In this document: piece by piece, positions 1-8,635 of the stretch
How the letters are laid out: the number at the start of each line of letters is the position of its first letter
How positions within the stretch are numbered: the first letter of the stretch is position 1
Assembly: GCF_018449635.1 (NCBI RefSeq)
Contig: NZ_JAAVUV010000007.1
Span: 124,001-188,000 of the forward strand
Source: Caballeronia sp. dw_276
GTDB taxonomy: Bacteria; Pseudomonadota; Gammaproteobacteria; Burkholderiales; Burkholderiaceae
Direction: 5' to 3'
DNA: 64,000 bases
Translations under genes and position numbers: made by a program
The notes under the pieces: generated by a model
Seen by the model: only the letters and a program-made list of their open reading frames with translations
Database searches by the model: none
What the model was told of the DNA's origin: nothing

Positions 1-1117
1 CGATCGAACCTGCATCCGTGTATTTGATCGCATTCGTCACCAGGTTGGTCACGATCTGCCGCAGCCGGTGCTGATCCGATTCGATCAACCCCGCTTCGCC
101 CGCGAACTGGCCGCGCAGCACGAGACCTTTCGCGCTCGCGGCCGGCGTGTTTGCATCGACGATGGAATCGAGCAGTTCCATGGGGTCGAACACAGTCAGG
201 CGCAATTCGAGCTTTCCGGCGCCAAGCCGTGCGAAGTCGGTGAGGTCGCGCATCTGCGCTTCCAGATGGCGCGCACCGGTTTCGAGCCGCTGGATGATCT
301 TGCGATCGCTTTCGCTATGCAGGTTCAGCTCGAGCAGCTCCACCGACGAAACGATCGCGTGCAGCGGTGTGCGCAATTCATGGCTGATCATGCCGAGAAA
401 CGCGTCCTTCGCCTGCGACGCCTCGCGCGCCGCGCGCGTCGCCTGATGCTGCGCTTCAAGCGCTGCGCGTTGCTGATGAATCAGCCGCGAGCGTCGATAC
501 CCGTTGAGCAGCAACATGGCCGTCGCGACCATGGAAAGCAGCGCGAGCAGCATGCCGCCCGCGAATAGATAACGGCGCTTGGACACGAAATCACGCACGA
601 TATAGTCGCGCTCCGCAATGTCCACCACGCGCCGCCCGTTCGCCAGTTCGTTCACTGCATCCTGATTCTGCCGCAATACGCCGACAATCCTCAGCGTGCG
701 CGAACGGTCGGTGCCCAGCGCATCGATATCCGGTTCGATGGAGTCGAGCGCAGCGTCGAGTTGCCGGAGAATCTCCTGCTGCCTGCTGCGCAACGCTTCG
801 CGATCGGCGAGCATTGCCGTGGAAGCCGTGACAATGGCGAGCTTCGATTCGAGGATCTCGTAGCGAAGCTGGATCTCGTCTACGTTGGCATCAATACCGC
901 TGCGGTACAGCAAGATCTGATTCCCGAAGCGCCCATAGGCGATCTGGAATTGCGCGCCATCCCAGTAGAACCCGTCGTACGGCATGCCGAGTTGCTGGTT
1001 GCTCTGGTTCGCGAGCAAGGCGGAATACAGCAGATAACCCACACCCGCGAGCGGCGGCGCGATGGCGGCCGCAAGCAGCAACGCAACCTTCAGACGACGA
1101 AGCGGCGCACCGATCAT
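1..1117 (-). CDS. Sensor histidine kinase, partial (C-terminus cut by window edge)
   Basis: Membrane sensor kinase of a two-component system; only the first 372 residues are inside the window. Reading from ATG 1117 gives a membrane helix (about residues 11-31), about 150 periplasmic residues, a second helix (about 183-205), a HisKA H-box ISHELRTPLHAI with phospho-acceptor His246, and the start of the ATPase N-box (QIVTNLVTNAIKYTD, Asn362). The rest of the ATPase domain and any receiver domain lie outside. The ATG overlaps the stop of the upstream small periplasmic protein by 4 bases (ATGA), so the two are translationally coupled and the small protein may be a signal-sensing partner (inference). 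The signal is unknown. Confidence 0.9.
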   Translation of the reverse strand, partial: MIGAPLRRLKVALLLAAAIAPPLAGVGYLLYSALLANQSNQQLGMPYDGFYWDGAQFQIAYGRFGNQILLYRSGIDANVDEIQLRYEILESKLAIVTASTAMLADREALRSRQQEILRQLDAALDSIEPDIDALGTDRSRTLRIVGVLRQNQDAVNELANGRRVVDIAERDYIVRDFVSKRRYLFAGGMLLALLSMVATAMLLLNGYRRSRLIHQQRAALEAQHQATRAAREASQAKDAFLGMISHELRTPLHAIVSSVELLELNLHSESDRKIIQRLETGARHLEAQMRDLTDFARLGAGKLELRLTVFDPMELLDSIVDANTPAASAKGLVLRGQFAGEAGLIESDQHRLRQIVTNLVTNAIKYTDAGSI

Positions 1118-1614
1118 TTAAGGACCAGCGCCTTGATCTGCCACACGAATTTCGCGTCCGCCACCGAGCCGGTTAGTTCTTGCGGGTAGGCATCGCGCGG
1201 ATAGATCAGGAACAGCGGACCGAAGTTGCTGACCTTCAAACGCGTGCCGTTCATGCTGTACGCGAGGATCGCGCCGTAGCGCTCGGCTTCGGAAACCGGC
1301 ACGGTGTAGGCGTAGTCATCGAGTGTGCGAAGCTCCACCAGATCGGCATGCGCGCCCACGAGCCGCAGGACATCGGCGAGCAAGGGACCTGTGAACGCCG
1401 ACTTGGGCGTCCATGTCGTCGACGTCGTGATGGTATGGGCCGGCAACTTCATCAACTCGGCTTCGCTGATGCGGTACATGGTGCGGTCCGGATCGTTCGT
1501 GCGGCTGATCTTGCCTTCAACGTCGAGCGTCATCGGCGCCGCAGCCACCATCAGCGGCGTGCAGGCAAGCGTCAGCAGCAGCAATATGCAACGGATCAAG
1601 TCGAAGCTTTTCAT
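1114..1614 (-). CDS. Periplasmic sulfite-oxidase-fold (molybdopterin-binding-like) protein
   Basis: 166 residues with a clear signal peptide (MKSFDLIRCILLLLTLACTP, cleavage near AAA-AP). The mature part resembles the Oxidored_molyb (SUOX/YedY) fold: an LDVEGKI start, a segment like the usual W-x-G-x-x-L element (here AFTGPLLADVLRLVGA), then a YTVPVSEAE stretch. I see no cysteine in the mature protein, so the usual Mo ligand is missing and it is unlikely to be a redox enzyme. It starts 6 bases after the helicase stop and overlaps the kinase start by 4 bases. An accessory sensor role for the kinase is inferred from this coupling. Confidence 0.72.
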   Translation of the reverse strand: MKSFDLIRCILLLLTLACTPLMVAAAPMTLDVEGKISRTNDPDRTMYRISEAELMKLPAHTITTSTTWTPKSAFTGPLLADVLRLVGAHADLVELRTLDDYAYTVPVSEAERYGAILAYSMNGTRLKVSNFGPLFLIYPRDAYPQELTGSVADAKFVWQIKALVLK

Positions 1615-1620
1615 TGCCGT

Positions 1621-3258
1621 TCAGTGTTGTTCGTCGAACGCGCGCGCCGCACGTTCGGAGGCCACGATAATCAGCTTCATGGTCGCGCGCGTCGCGCCGA
1701 CAAAAAACTTCCGCGCGACCTGTTCGTCGAAGGCGTCGAAGTCGACTTCGGTAAAGATCACGCACGGCGCCGATTGCCCCTTGAATCGATAGATGGATTC
1801 AAGCAGCACATCACCTTCACGATATTCCGGATTCCCGAACAAATCATAAGACCCGGTGAAACTGCGCAGCCGATGCGGCCCGAGATGCTCGACCGACGTC
1901 AACACCGATCCCTCCCGCCCGCGAAACGACAGCACCGCGATATCCTGCTTCCGATAACCCAGCGCCAGCGCTTGCGTGATCGCGCGTTTGGTCGCCTCGA
2001 TCACTTCATCGGGGTGCCCGTTTTCATACGTGGACAGGCTGACTTCGGAACCATCGAACGGACTGCCGGCGTCGAGCCGAACTTCGCGCCCCACGATCCG
2101 GCGAATGTACGCAAGCAGATCACGCGGGCTGCGGTAATTCGTGGTTTCGCGCAACGTGGTCCATCCCGGCAGCGGCACCGGATCGCGGAAATACAGGTTC
2201 TGCATGGGGTCTTCGAGCCACCACCACGCGCCATCCGGTTTGAGCAGGCGCGCGAGCGCATCGACCCAGACCGCATGAAAATCCTGGCCTTCATCGACGA
2301 TCAACACGTCGAACTTCCAGTGTTCTGCAATATCGACATTCGCGAAGCGATCTTCCAGCGTGCTGAACACGTTCGGCTGGCTGAAGTCGGGCGGCGTGCC
2401 GGCGTCGCGCGTTACCGCAGCGCTCAACTGGTGGTAGTTGGCGATGCGCGCTTCAGACGGCGCCACCAGCCGGATATGGTCCGCAAGCGGCCGGTTGAAG
2501 CAGACGTAGAGCACGCTGCGTCCCTTCGCGACCGCGTCACGCATGACCTGCACCGCGAGCTGTGTCTTGCCCGAGCCGGCCGTGCCGATCACGCGCAACC
2601 TGAACGGCTCGAACTCGAGGCGGCGCGCCCAGGTTGCAAGACCGCCCGAAAGCCGCGTGACAAGCATGTCGGCCTGGCCGACAAGGGCGTTGGTATCGGG
2701 CGTGAGAGCGAGTTCGTCGGAGAGAAAATGGTGGATCCGCGCGGACGCTTCGAAGCGCGGTTCGTCTGGCGGAAGAATCTCCAGTACGACCGAGGGTAGC
2801 CTGGCTTTGCGGCTGGCATCGACGATACGCGACTCCGGAACGCCCGCAATCGACGCATCCTTGACCGTGTAGTCCGGGCAATAAAGCAGCTCTTCAATCC
2901 GATAAGTGCCCGCGCCGAACGCCGCGGTAAATCGCCGATGCAGATTTTCGAGCGTATGCGCCAGTTGAATGGCGACATTGCGCTCCTTTTGCATGTAGAC
3001 CTTCATCAGGCCAGCCGGCGTCTCGCGCAGGAACCCGGCCTTCTGTTCGATCACGAGCACCCGGCCGGAAGGGGCGACCACGACAAAGTCCGCTTCGCCG
3101 AACACGGAAAAGCCTTCGTTGATGCGCGTCCAGTGCACACCGTGATACACGGTGTAGTCGTCGGGAAGCTTCGAGAGAAGTGCGAGCGTGTCGAGCTCGC
3201 GAGCGGCTGCACCGGTTGCTTCAAGGTTTTTCCAGTCGTCGGGGACGATTCGAGCCAT
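1621..3258 (-). CDS. NERD-domain UvrD/REP-like helicase
   Basis: 545 residues starting at MARIVPDD. The reading frame stays open upstream to 3348, but that extension is low complexity and ATG 3258 has a GAAGGCGAAG purine stretch before it. The N-terminal part looks like a NERD nuclease-related domain (residues about 15-130, with ...GEADFVVV...VLVIEQKA, E-x-K pattern). A superfamily 1 helicase follows: Walker A GTAGSGKT, Walker B LIVDEGQDF, a motif like NYRSPRDLL, and a C-terminal FKGQSAPCVIF...VGATRA segment. Proteins of this type act on DNA in repair or anti-invader roles, but the substrate is unknown. It is the first gene of a probable operon with the periplasmic protein and sensor kinase. 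Confidence 0.82.
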   Translation of the reverse strand: MARIVPDDWKNLEATGAAARELDTLALLSKLPDDYTVYHGVHWTRINEGFSVFGEADFVVVAPSGRVLVIEQKAGFLRETPAGLMKVYMQKERNVAIQLAHTLENLHRRFTAAFGAGTYRIEELLYCPDYTVKDASIAGVPESRIVDASRKARLPSVVLEILPPDEPRFEASARIHHFLSDELALTPDTNALVGQADMLVTRLSGGLATWARRLEFEPFRLRVIGTAGSGKTQLAVQVMRDAVAKGRSVLYVCFNRPLADHIRLVAPSEARIANYHQLSAAVTRDAGTPPDFSQPNVFSTLEDRFANVDIAEHWKFDVLIVDEGQDFHAVWVDALARLLKPDGAWWWLEDPMQNLYFRDPVPLPGWTTLRETTNYRSPRDLLAYIRRIVGREVRLDAGSPFDGSEVSLSTYENGHPDEVIEATKRAITQALALGYRKQDIAVLSFRGREGSVLTSVEHLGPHRLRSFTGSYDLFGNPEYREGDVLLESIYRFKGQSAPCVIFTEVDFDAFDEQVARKFFVGATRATMKLIIVASERAARAFDEQH

Positions 3259-3414
3259 GCTTCGCCTTCGCGCTAAATACGGGATTCGGGGGCTTGTTCG
3301 GGATAATTGCCGGGCGCCTTCGGCATGCCGCGACACCGCCCAATTCAAGCCGGATTCGGGAATTCAGCGGCCATTGTACGCAAGCCGCGCGAGCTCCCCG
3401 GCCCGTCTCCCGGG

Positions 3415-4086
3415 TCAGTCCGCGAAGTCGTATTTGCCGCCACGTTCGAGCGCGCGCTGATAAGCCGGACGCGCATGAATCCGCTGCAGGAAAGCCGATA
3501 TGCGCGGCAGGGACTTTGCGCCCGCGCGCTGGCTGGCGGCTTCGAGTGGAAAGCTCATTTGAACGTCAGCGGCGCTGAAGGTATCGCCCGCAAACCATTC
3601 GGACTTCGACAACTCGTTTTCCACATAACCGAAGTGCAGCTTCAATTGTGGATCGATGAAACTGTCCTGCATGGTCTGCGCAATCCGGCGCGCGATCGGC
3701 TTCACAAAGAACGGCATGGGCGCGCTGCCAATGCGCAAGGCAACGAGCTTGAGCAACAGCGGCGGCATGGCCGAGCCTTCGGCGTAATGCATCCAGTAGT
3801 CGTAGCGCAGACGCTCGGGCGAAATGCCGTGTGGCGGTGCAAAGCGGCCCTCGCCGTAGCGCTCGTTCAAATACGCCAGGATTGCGCCGGATTCGGCAAG
3901 CGTGCGGCCTTCGTCGGTGATAACCGGTGACTTGCCTAGCGGATGCACGGCGCGCAGTTCAGGCGGCGCAAGCATGGTGTTCGGATCGCGTTGATAACGC
4001 TTAATGTCGTATTCGACGCCCAGTTCTTCCAGCATCCAGAGCACGCGTTGGGAGCGGGAATTATTGAGGTGATGAACTATGAGCAT
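3415..4086 (-). CDS. Glutathione S-transferase family protein
   Basis: 223 residues, the usual GST length. The N-terminal thioredoxin-like domain shows HHLNNSRSQRVLWMLEELG (catalytic Ser region), the cis-Pro motif GKSPVI and the glutathione-binding ESGAIL. An all-helical C-terminal domain follows, including FSAADVQMSFP (N-capping box region). Cytosolic conjugation or reduction with glutathione is expected; the substrate cannot be told. Stand-alone gene, with 156 bases to the helicase start on one side and a small membrane protein divergent on the other. Confidence 0.9.
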   Translation of the reverse strand: MLIVHHLNNSRSQRVLWMLEELGVEYDIKRYQRDPNTMLAPPELRAVHPLGKSPVITDEGRTLAESGAILAYLNERYGEGRFAPPHGISPERLRYDYWMHYAEGSAMPPLLLKLVALRIGSAPMPFFVKPIARRIAQTMQDSFIDPQLKLHFGYVENELSKSEWFAGDTFSAADVQMSFPLEAASQRAGAKSLPRISAFLQRIHARPAYQRALERGGKYDFAD

Positions 4087-4290
4087 GTGGGCTTTGCCAT
4101 GAGGGTTGAAGTCCGGGCGCGAACGCGCAAAGAATACAACAGGGCTGCTCGCGCGGGGCGTCGGGAAACCGAGCCGGTCCTCGATTTTTTATATGTTATT
4201 CAGCGTGCCAGGCCCATTTTATGCGTGGCGACAATCCGCCCTGCAGGTTTCATATCAACATCAACGCGCACGCACGCAAAGGACAAACCA

Positions 4291-4461
4291 ATGACCCTGG
4301 TGATTTATCTCGTCGGCTGGCTGATCTTGATCGGTGGCGTTTCGTGGGCCCTGGTCGCCATGCACGTGACGCAGCACACCATCCTGATCGTCGATGTGAT
4401 TCTGCTTGGAATCGCGGTCATTACGGGTGCGACCCGGGCACGAAATCGCGACCGGTCTTAG
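4291..4461 (+). CDS. Small two-helix membrane protein
   Basis: 56 residues (MTLVIYLVGWLILIGGVSWA...). Two hydrophobic helices span about residues 3-22 and 28-46, followed by a basic tail RARNRDRS. The start is set by AAAGGACAAACCA just before ATG 4291; the frame is open further upstream but without a ribosome site. Proteins of this size and shape are common in Burkholderia genomes. I do not know a function. Confidence 0.7.
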   Translation: MTLVIYLVGWLILIGGVSWALVAMHVTQHTILIVDVILLGIAVITGATRARNRDRS

Positions 4462-4518
4462 GCGGGTGCGGCGCTCGAAAACTAACGCTGAGCGCCGCGA
4501 ACTGCTTAAGGCATCTGC

Positions 4519-4932
4519 CTAAGACAAAACCCGCGCGCTGAGCGACTGCTGGATCAGCGTAACCAGGGCATCCGGGTGCGCGGGCTTGGTCATGAAATGC
4601 TGGAACCCCTCGCCGATACTTCGCAAGCGGTATTCATCGCCATCATGGCCAGTCAGCGCGATCGCAATCGACGGCGTGAGATTGCCTCGAATCTCATGGT
4701 CGCGCAAACGTTGGATCAGGTAGAAGCCGTCCATCATCGGCAAGTCGATATCGCAGATCACCGCATCTGGCAGAACGCGAATGGCGGTCTCCGCGCCCTC
4801 TTCGGCATCGGCAACGGCAACCACGTCCGCACCTTCCTCCTCCAACAACATACGCAGTGATTCCCTGCTTTCCAGATCGTCTTCGACCAGCACAATCCGG
4901 GCATGTCCCAGTCTCGCTACTTCATTCATCAT
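4519..4932 (-). CDS. Receiver-only response regulator (CheY-like)
   Basis: 137 residues holding a single receiver domain with all key residues: acidic pair in LVEDD, phospho-acceptor Asp in CDIDLPMMDG, Thr in ALTGH and Lys in MTKPA. No output domain follows. The frame is open upstream to 5100, but that extension is rich in Cys and Arg and does not look like protein; ATG 4932 (or 4929, next codon) begins just before the fold. Likely a phosphotransfer or output partner of a hybrid kinase encoded elsewhere. No kinase is adjacent. Confidence 0.86.
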   Translation of the reverse strand: MMNEVARLGHARIVLVEDDLESRESLRMLLEEEGADVVAVADAEEGAETAIRVLPDAVICDIDLPMMDGFYLIQRLRDHEIRGNLTPSIAIALTGHDGDEYRLRSIGEGFQHFMTKPAHPDALVTLIQQSLSARVLS

Positions 4933-5305
4933 TATCTTTTCGTACAGCTCAAACAGGATTCCGGTGCCGATGTCGCTGCTGCGTCTCCCTACTCTTCGCC
5001 AACATTTGCCAATTGCAGCACAACGGCGCGAGATCCATGCGGCACCGTGTTGTAAGCCGAGCACGCCGGTGTCGAACAGTGCACGGTTCAAAATTTTCAA
5101 CGGGCGCAGTATGCCTCATTGCTTTCGACTAATCATGGGAGCAAAAAACAGACCGACCACAGAAAGTGCATGAGCAATGACCGCGCCAGCCTTGCTGCAC
5201 GAGCGTTTGCGCTGCTGCTGTCCGTGTTTGCAAGCGATCTTTGAGCGGGGTTCGAGCCGGTAACAAGTAAATTATGGCGCACCGAATTGCATCGAAAGAT
5301 CAGAT
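4933..5305. other. Intergenic stretch, no gene seen
   Basis: 373 bases between the response regulator start and the AraC gene stop. It contains the probable promoter region of the response regulator. I see no convincing coding sequence, RNA gene or strong hairpin; the short frames here lack ribosome sites. Confidence 0.5.
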
Positions 5306-6157
5306 TTATTGGCCTGAATACGCAACGCCGGCATTCTTTACAGCCGGGTTATGCGAGCGCAGCAACGCACGATATTCAGTTGGCGTCAGGCCTACGGTTG
5401 CCTTGAATTGCCGTGTGAACGCACTGTGATCCGTATATCCGCACAATGCCGCCACGTCCGTCACCTTGTCGTGCGTGACCAGGAGTGCCGTGGCGGCATC
5501 GAGCCGCGTCTTGAGCAATACCTGTCTTGGCGTCAGATGAAACACCTTGTGGAAATAGCGTTCGAGTTGCGCGATGGACATGTTCGCCATGGACGCGAGA
5601 TGCGGCATGTTCAGCGGCTGCACAAAATTGCATTGGATATGCTGGACCACGGCCGCCAGCCGGCTATACGCGGGATGCGTGCTTTCATCGGCTTGCAAGT
5701 CACGCGAAATTCCCGCCAGGCCGACGACGTTGCCGTGCGCATCGTGTAACGGCTGTTTCGACGTCATGCACCAGCCGGGCTGACGTGCCGGATAGAGATG
5801 CAGTTCCAGCTGGTCGATCATTGCGTTGCCTTGCGCGATGACCGAGCGGTCCTGCGCCGTGTAAATGCGCCCGAAACGCTGCGGAAAAACTTCTTCCGCC
5901 GTCTTGCCCAGCAGCCCGGACTTGTCCTTCAAGCCGCAGCGCGAAGCAAGCGCACGGTTCACCAACGCGTAGCGCGCCTCCTCATCTTTGACGAAGAACA
6001 CGATGTCGGGCATCGCGTCGAATACCGGCTCCAGCAGCCTGAAATGCTCGAGCATGGAATCGAGCGTCGAGGCGCCCGCAGCCAGATGCAGCGCGGCATG
6101 CAGGCCAGCCCCGTGTTCATGCGCGCGAGGCGCCGGACGGTCCGTCGTAGTGATCAT
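5306..6157 (-). CDS. AraC-family regulator with PAS domain
   Basis: 283 residues from MITTTDRPAP. An N-terminal PAS domain (about residues 40-155, DAMPDIVFFVKDEEARYALVN...GLAGISRD) precedes a C-terminal AraC domain with two helix-turn-helix units (SIAQLERYFHKVF and DVAALCGYTDHSAFTRQFK, ending GLTPTEYR). An upstream start at 6283 is possible, but the extra 42 residues look non-conserved. It follows the hydroxyproline epimerase on the same strand with a 131-base gap, so it is the obvious candidate regulator of the hydroxyproline genes. The PAS domain may sense a pathway compound (inference). Confidence 0.87.
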   Translation of the reverse strand: MITTTDRPAPRAHEHGAGLHAALHLAAGASTLDSMLEHFRLLEPVFDAMPDIVFFVKDEEARYALVNRALASRCGLKDKSGLLGKTAEEVFPQRFGRIYTAQDRSVIAQGNAMIDQLELHLYPARQPGWCMTSKQPLHDAHGNVVGLAGISRDLQADESTHPAYSRLAAVVQHIQCNFVQPLNMPHLASMANMSIAQLERYFHKVFHLTPRQVLLKTRLDAATALLVTHDKVTDVAALCGYTDHSAFTRQFKATVGLTPTEYRALLRSHNPAVKNAGVAYSGQ

Positions 6158-6288
6158 TCGCGTCTCGCTGGCGTCGTCGATGTCCGCGAGTTGCGCCCGT
6201 GTTGGTAGCTCATGCGAAGGCGCACTGCGTTGCGCCCGATTATAGAGGCGGCACGCGCGCGCCAAAATTGGTAATGACCGCAAGCGCG

Positions 6289-7242
6289 TCAGGCAGCGTG
6301 GATGCCTCGGGCGAACGGGTCGGTATCGTCAAAACAAAGGCGTCCTTCCGCCATGATGTGCGCGCGGCCTGTGATGACGGGGATCACCGCCACTTTGTCT
6401 GCGGGGCTTACGCGCTGATAGCATGCATCGAACACGCTGCCGATAATGCTCTCCTGGCGCCATGTTTCGCCCTCCGCAAGCTCGCCGTCGGCCGAGAGAC
6501 ACGCGACCTTCGCGCTCGTGCCCGTCCCACACGGAGAGCGATCGTACGCGCTGCCCGGACACAGCACGAAGTTGCGGCTATCGATGCCCTCACGCGGCGA
6601 ATCCGCGAACAATTCAATGTGATCGATAACCGCGCCATCAGCGCCCGTGATGTTCTGCGCCTGCAGCGCAATGCGCACAGCGTCCGCGAATGCAGTCAAT
6701 TGCGGGATGTTGCTTGCTGCGAGTTCCTGGCCGTGATTTCCTGCGAGGAAAAACCAGTTGCCGCCCCAGGCGACGTCGCCCGCAAGCGGTCCGTGACCAG
6801 GGATATCGACGGTGACCGCGTGCTGGTATCTATATGCAGGAACGTTGCGCACGCTCACGCTGCCGTCTCCATTGAGCGTCGCCTCCACCACGCCCGCCGG
6901 GGTCTGTATCTTGTGTGATCCTGCACCGATCTTCCCAAGATAAGCGAGCGATACAACCAGGCCTATTGTCCCGTGACCACACATGCCGAGGTAGCCGACA
7001 TTATTAAAAAAGATGACCGCCGCCACGCACTCGGGATTATCCGGTTCACATAACAACGCGCCCACGACGACGTCGGAACCGCGTGGTTCCGTGACGACGC
7101 CCGCGCGCCAGTCGTCGTGGTGTTCGCGCAGATTGCGAAAGCGCTCGGTCAGCGTGCCGGTGCCGAGATCAGGCCCGCCGGACACGACCAGGCGCGTCGG
7201 TTCGCCACCGGTGTGCGAGTCGATGAAGTTCAGGGTTTTCAT
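6289..7242 (-). CDS. lhpA: 4-hydroxyproline 2-epimerase (proline racemase family)
   Basis: 317 residues of the proline racemase family. It converts trans-4-hydroxy-L-proline to cis-4-hydroxy-D-proline, the first step of bacterial hydroxyproline catabolism. Both catalytic cysteines are visible: MCGHGTIG (about Cys87) and [11 protein letters not shown] (about Cys236); Cys at the second position separates it from the Thr-type dehydratases. The divergent DapA-like gene fits the later deamination step. The flavin-dependent D-hydroxyproline dehydrogenase and the final semialdehyde dehydrogenase are not in the window. Confidence 0.9.
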   Translation of the reverse strand: MKTLNFIDSHTGGEPTRLVVSGGPDLGTGTLTERFRNLREHHDDWRAGVVTEPRGSDVVVGALLCEPDNPECVAAVIFFNNVGYLGMCGHGTIGLVVSLAYLGKIGAGSHKIQTPAGVVEATLNGDGSVSVRNVPAYRYQHAVTVDIPGHGPLAGDVAWGGNWFFLAGNHGQELAASNIPQLTAFADAVRIALQAQNITGADGAVIDHIELFADSPREGIDSRNFVLCPGSAYDRSPCGTGTSAKVACLSADGELAEGETWRQESIIGSVFDACYQRVSPADKVAVIPVITGRAHIMAEGRLCFDDTDPFARGIHAA

Positions 7243-7297
7243 GCTGTCATCGTAGGAATTGGGGCGCGTTGCGTCTTGGTCGCGCTAGGCGTGTTGC

Positions 7298-7314
7298 ATG
7301 CCGATTTCAGCATA
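7298..7314. promoter_or_regulatory. Operator-like repeat copy 1 (hydroxyproline region)
   Basis: ATGCCGATTTCAGCATA, 17 bases, in the gap between the divergent epimerase and deaminase genes. An identical 17-mer is at 7525-7541 and an inverted, more perfect version at 7379-7393. Its TGCCGA...CAGCA dyad suggests a dimeric regulator site. Confidence 0.5.
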
Positions 7315-7378
7315 ATTACTGCGTCTGGCATAGCGTACTTTCGCCGCTTGATTTAAAGAGGCGCCAGCAAAAATTTCT

Positions 7379-7393
7379 ATGCCGAAATCGGCA
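7379..7393. promoter_or_regulatory. Operator-like repeat copy 2, dyad
   Basis: ATGCCGAAATCGGCA: arms TGCCGA and TCGGCA are exact reverse complements around a 2-base centre. On the minus strand it reads TGCCGATTTCGGCAT, matching copies 1 and 3 except for one base. It lies 83 bases before the deaminase start. Confidence 0.55.
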
Positions 7394-7475
7394 CTTGGCT
7401 TGCGCGTCTGATGCAAGACCAACCGTTTTGCAATGCTTAGACTCTATTCAATTCAATATTGTCAGGAGCGCTGCC

Positions 7476-8381
7476 GTGTCACATATCTGGGAAGGCGTCA
7501 TGCCCGCCGTAACGACCAAGTTCAATGCCGATTTCAGCATAGATCGCGAGTGGACCAAGAAGAATATCGAAGCACAAATCAGCGCAGGAGTTGACGGCAT
7601 CATCGTGTGTGGATCGCTTGGCGAAGCATCCACGCTGTCCCTTGACGAAAAGCTGGACGTGCTCGATATCGCCGTAGACGCAGCACAGGATCGCGTGCCG
7701 GTGCTGTTGACCATTGCTGAAAACAGCACACTCGACGGATGCCGACAGGCCGAACTCGGCGTGAAGCACGGCGCCGTAGGTTATATGGTTTTGCCAGGCT
7801 TGCGTTACGTGTCCGATCGCCGTGAGACGCTGAATCATTACCGCGTGATCGCCAGCGCCAGTGCGCTGCCAATAATGGTCTACAACAATCCGCTCGCTTA
7901 CGGCGTGGACGTCACGCCCGATATGTTCGCTGAACTCGCCGACGAAAAGAAGTTCGTTGCGATCAAGGAATCGGCCGGCGACGTGCGCCGGTTTACCGAT
8001 CTCATCAATGCTGTCGGCGATCGCTATGCGCTTTTTTGTGGCGTGGATAATCTCGCAATGGAAGCCATTCTGATGGGCGCGCGCGGTTGGGTCGCCGGAC
8101 TCGTGTGCGCTTTCCCTGACGAAACAGTCGCCATTTTCAAGCTGTTGAAGGCGGGGCGCCTGGAAGAAGCGCGCACGATCTATCGCTGGTTTGCGCCAAT
8201 GCTCGCGCTCGATGTTTCCACGAAACTCGTGCAGAACATCAAGCTTGCAGAAGCGTTGGCCGGTCTCGGCACCGAACCGGTCCGCCCGCCGCGCCTGCCG
8301 CTTGCAGGTGACGAAAGGCGCGAGGTTGAAGCGCTGATCCGGCATTCGATCGAAACGCGTCCGGTCTTGCCGGCTTATTAA
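7476..8381 (+). CDS. lhpC: DapA-family lyase, probable 1-pyrroline-4-hydroxy-2-carboxylate deaminase
   Basis: 301 residues of the dihydrodipicolinate synthase/N-acetylneuraminate lyase family. GTG 7476 is chosen because AGGAG (7464-7468) stands 7 bases before it, and the protein then begins SHIWEGVMPAVTT as in this subfamily. Class I aldolase residues are visible: the MVYNNP tyrosine and the Schiff-base lysine in FVAIKESAGD. The neighbouring hydroxyproline epimerase points to the deaminase that makes alpha-ketoglutarate semialdehyde. Another DapA-family activity cannot be excluded from sequence alone. A repeat of the operator-like 17-mer lies inside its first codons. Confidence 0.82.
   Translation: MSHIWEGVMPAVTTKFNADFSIDREWTKKNIEAQISAGVDGIIVCGSLGEASTLSLDEKLDVLDIAVDAAQDRVPVLLTIAENSTLDGCRQAELGVKHGAVGYMVLPGLRYVSDRRETLNHYRVIASASALPIMVYNNPLAYGVDVTPDMFAELADEKKFVAIKESAGDVRRFTDLINAVGDRYALFCGVDNLAMEAILMGARGWVAGLVCAFPDETVAIFKLLKAGRLEEARTIYRWFAPMLALDVSTKLVQNIKLAEALAGLGTEPVRPPRLPLAGDERREVEALIRHSIETRPVLPAY
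7525..7541. promoter_or_regulatory. Operator-like repeat copy 3, inside coding sequence
   Basis: The same 17 bases as at 7298-7314, here within codons 17-22 of the deaminase gene (encoding NADFSI). An intragenic downstream operator would allow looping with the two intergenic copies. Confidence 0.4.
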
Positions 8382-8389
8382 GTACCGTG

Positions 8390-8414
8390 GCGCCGGGGCA
8401 ATCCCGGCGCTTTC
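8390..8414 (+). terminator. Hairpin after the deaminase gene
   Basis: GCGCCGGG, 5-base loop GCAAT, then CCCGGCGC: an exact 8-bp stem starting 9 bases after the stop. Only a short TTT follows, so termination strength is uncertain. Confidence 0.55.
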
Positions 8415-8534
8415 GCCTGCACCCGTTCGCACCCTCCGCACCTCAAGATGGCTTCACCACGAAGCCCGTCCGCGCGTTAGTTCCCCGCTCCCAAGCCCCA
8501 AGAAAACCAACAAACGGCGCAAAATTATCGCGTC

Positions 8535-8558
8535 CGTTATATTCTTTCGTATATCACG
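8535..8558. promoter_or_regulatory. ModE box A
   Basis: Half-sites CGTTATAT and ATATCACG separated by 8 bases. The right arm matches the reverse complement of the left (ATATAACG) at 7 of 8 positions. It lies 77 bases before the ATG of the unknown 167-residue gene. The layout matches the known ModE operator of E. coli modA as I remember it, and four more sites with the same spacing follow. Confidence 0.72.
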
Positions 8559-8635
8559 GTACTATTCTCCTACGCCGGATATCGTCCATCCGGCAGACGA
8601 AAACACGCTATCTGAAGCATTACAAGGAGTTCCCG

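Noticed and set aside
1180..2799. Long plus-strand frame of 539 residues opposite the helicase gene
   Set aside because: Arg/His/Asp-rich translation without any domain; it is an antisense shadow of a clear helicase, as expected in high-GC DNA.
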